Positions 6,649-6,994 of a DNA stretch of 6,994 bases are shown in pieces. The notes below the pieces were generated by a model. That model was given only the letters and a program-made list of their open reading frames with translations, did no database searches and was not told the origin of the DNA. Made by a program: the position numbers and the translations under genes. Numbering within the stretch: position 1 is the first letter of the stretch; each line of letters starts with the position of its first letter. Source of the stretch: Roseobacter sp. (GTDB taxonomy: Bacteria; Pseudomonadota; Alphaproteobacteria; Rhodobacterales; Rhodobacteraceae); the NCBI GenBank assembly GCA_024636425.1, contig JAGXHB010000044.1, forward strand, positions 1-6,994, in the 5' to 3' direction.

Positions 6649-6739
6649 GCGCAGCCGAGGGGAAGGGTGCCGGAGTTTTTGAAAAACTCCGGTCCGGAAA
6701 ATTTCAAATTTTCCGCGTCCTCCCCCCTGTGCGGCCTAG
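6645..6739. terminator. Nested bidirectional terminator region with two adjacent palindromes
   Basis: Palindrome 1 is CCGGAGTTTTT (6670-6680), a single G, then AAAAACTCCGG (6682-6692). Palindrome 2 is CGGAAAATTT (6695-6704), a single C, then AAATTTTCCG (6706-6715). Outside these, CTAGGC (6645-6650) can pair with GCCTAG (6734-6739), and GCA (6651-6653) with TGC (6730-6732). GGGGA (6659-6663) can pair with TCCCC (6721-6725). The outer arms include both stop codons. Position between convergent genes supports termination in both directions. There is no classical U-tract after the stems; the T-runs lie inside the palindromes. I recall similar AT-cored palindromes between genes in Rhodobacterales, but have not searched. 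Confidence 0.75.
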
Positions 6740-6994
6740 TCTTTCAACATCTCACGCAACTCGGTCTTCAGCACCTTGCCATAATTGTTTTTGGGCAGCG
6801 CGCTGAGCCGGATATAGCTTTTCGGCCGTTTGAAGCGTGCGATGTGCTCCAGACAAAGGGTATCAAGTTCGGCGTCAGGCGCGCTGCCGACCACGAAGGC
6901 CACGACCTCCTCGCCCCATTCGGGGTGGGGCCGGCCAACGACAGATGCCTCGACGATATCCGCATGGGTCAGCAGAACCTCCTCCACCTCGCGC
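6736..6994 (-). CDS. AMP-forming acyl-CoA synthetase/ligase, C-terminal end only
   Basis: Adenylate-forming enzyme family that activates a carboxylic acid with ATP and joins it to CoA. Only the last 85 residues are in the window; the rest lies beyond the right edge. They match the mobile C-terminal lid (AMP-binding_C): REVEEVLLTHADIVEASVVG, then PHPEWGEEVVAFVV, then ARFKRPKSYIRLSALPKNNYGKVLKTELREML. The lysine in NYGKVLK is at the position of the A10 catalytic lysine, with Asn in place of the Thr common in PKTxxGK. It ends in TAG (6738-6736) followed directly by the shared palindromic terminator. Convergent with the importer, so not in the same transcript, but proximity suggests it may act on the imported compound. 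Substrate cannot be told from the lid alone; fatty, aromatic or malonate-like acids are all possible. Confidence 0.9.
   Translation of the reverse strand, partial: REVEEVLLTHADIVEASVVGRPHPEWGEEVVAFVVGSAPDAELDTLCLEHIARFKRPKSYIRLSALPKNNYGKVLKTELREMLKD

Noticed and set aside
1..6994. Mobile element, CRISPR array, tRNA or phage signature
   Set aside because: I looked for transposase or integrase motifs, long terminal repeats, regularly spaced repeats and tRNA-like cloverleaf sequence on both strands and saw none. Gene order and base composition look like an ordinary chromosome.

Overview
The window reads as chromosomal DNA of an alphaproteobacterium, most likely a member of the Rhodobacterales (Roseobacter/Rhodobacter type). 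This is judged from the GC-rich codon use, the family of regulator at the left edge, and the AT-cored twin palindromes between the two convergent genes on the right. The assignment is by recognition only; no database search was run.

Layout, left to right. Positions 1-1169 (minus strand) hold most of a transcription regulator: an XRE-type helix-turn-helix domain at the N-terminus and a DUF2083/ScfR-type C-terminal domain that runs off the left edge. Positions 1170-1398 are a comparatively AT-rich divergent promoter region with repeated CAGTAT half-sites, two TTTACAG repeats and a TGCAC-N4-GTGCA inverted repeat. From 1399 to 6648 (plus strand) lies a complete five-gene ABC importer of the HAAT (LivKHMGF-like) class: a Tat-exported substrate-binding protein, two membrane permeases and two ATPases. 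The 90-base gap after the binding-protein gene holds a strong hairpin plus alternative foldings. Positions 6649-6735 carry two adjacent near-perfect palindromes that probably terminate transcription from both sides. Positions 6736-6994 (minus strand) hold the C-terminal end of an acyl-CoA synthetase-like AMP-forming ligase.

How the genes may work together. The importer belongs to the branched-chain amino acid transporter superfamily, but the neighbours point away from amino acids. The regulator's family is known for responding to short-chain acyl-CoAs, and the ligase family activates carboxylic acids to CoA thioesters. A coherent reading is an uptake, activation and regulation module for an organic acid: the ABC system imports it, the ligase makes its CoA ester, and the regulator senses a CoA ester and controls the divergent promoter. 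This is inference; the substrate cannot be read from the sequence.

Nothing here amounts to a plainly new system. The points most worth a second look are: the regulator, which shows no HExxH metallopeptidase motif in the part visible and instead has a segment resembling a histidine-kinase HisKA hairpin; the repeat architecture of the divergent promoter; the mutually exclusive RNA hairpins between the first and second transporter genes; and the nested fold joining the two convergent stop codons.
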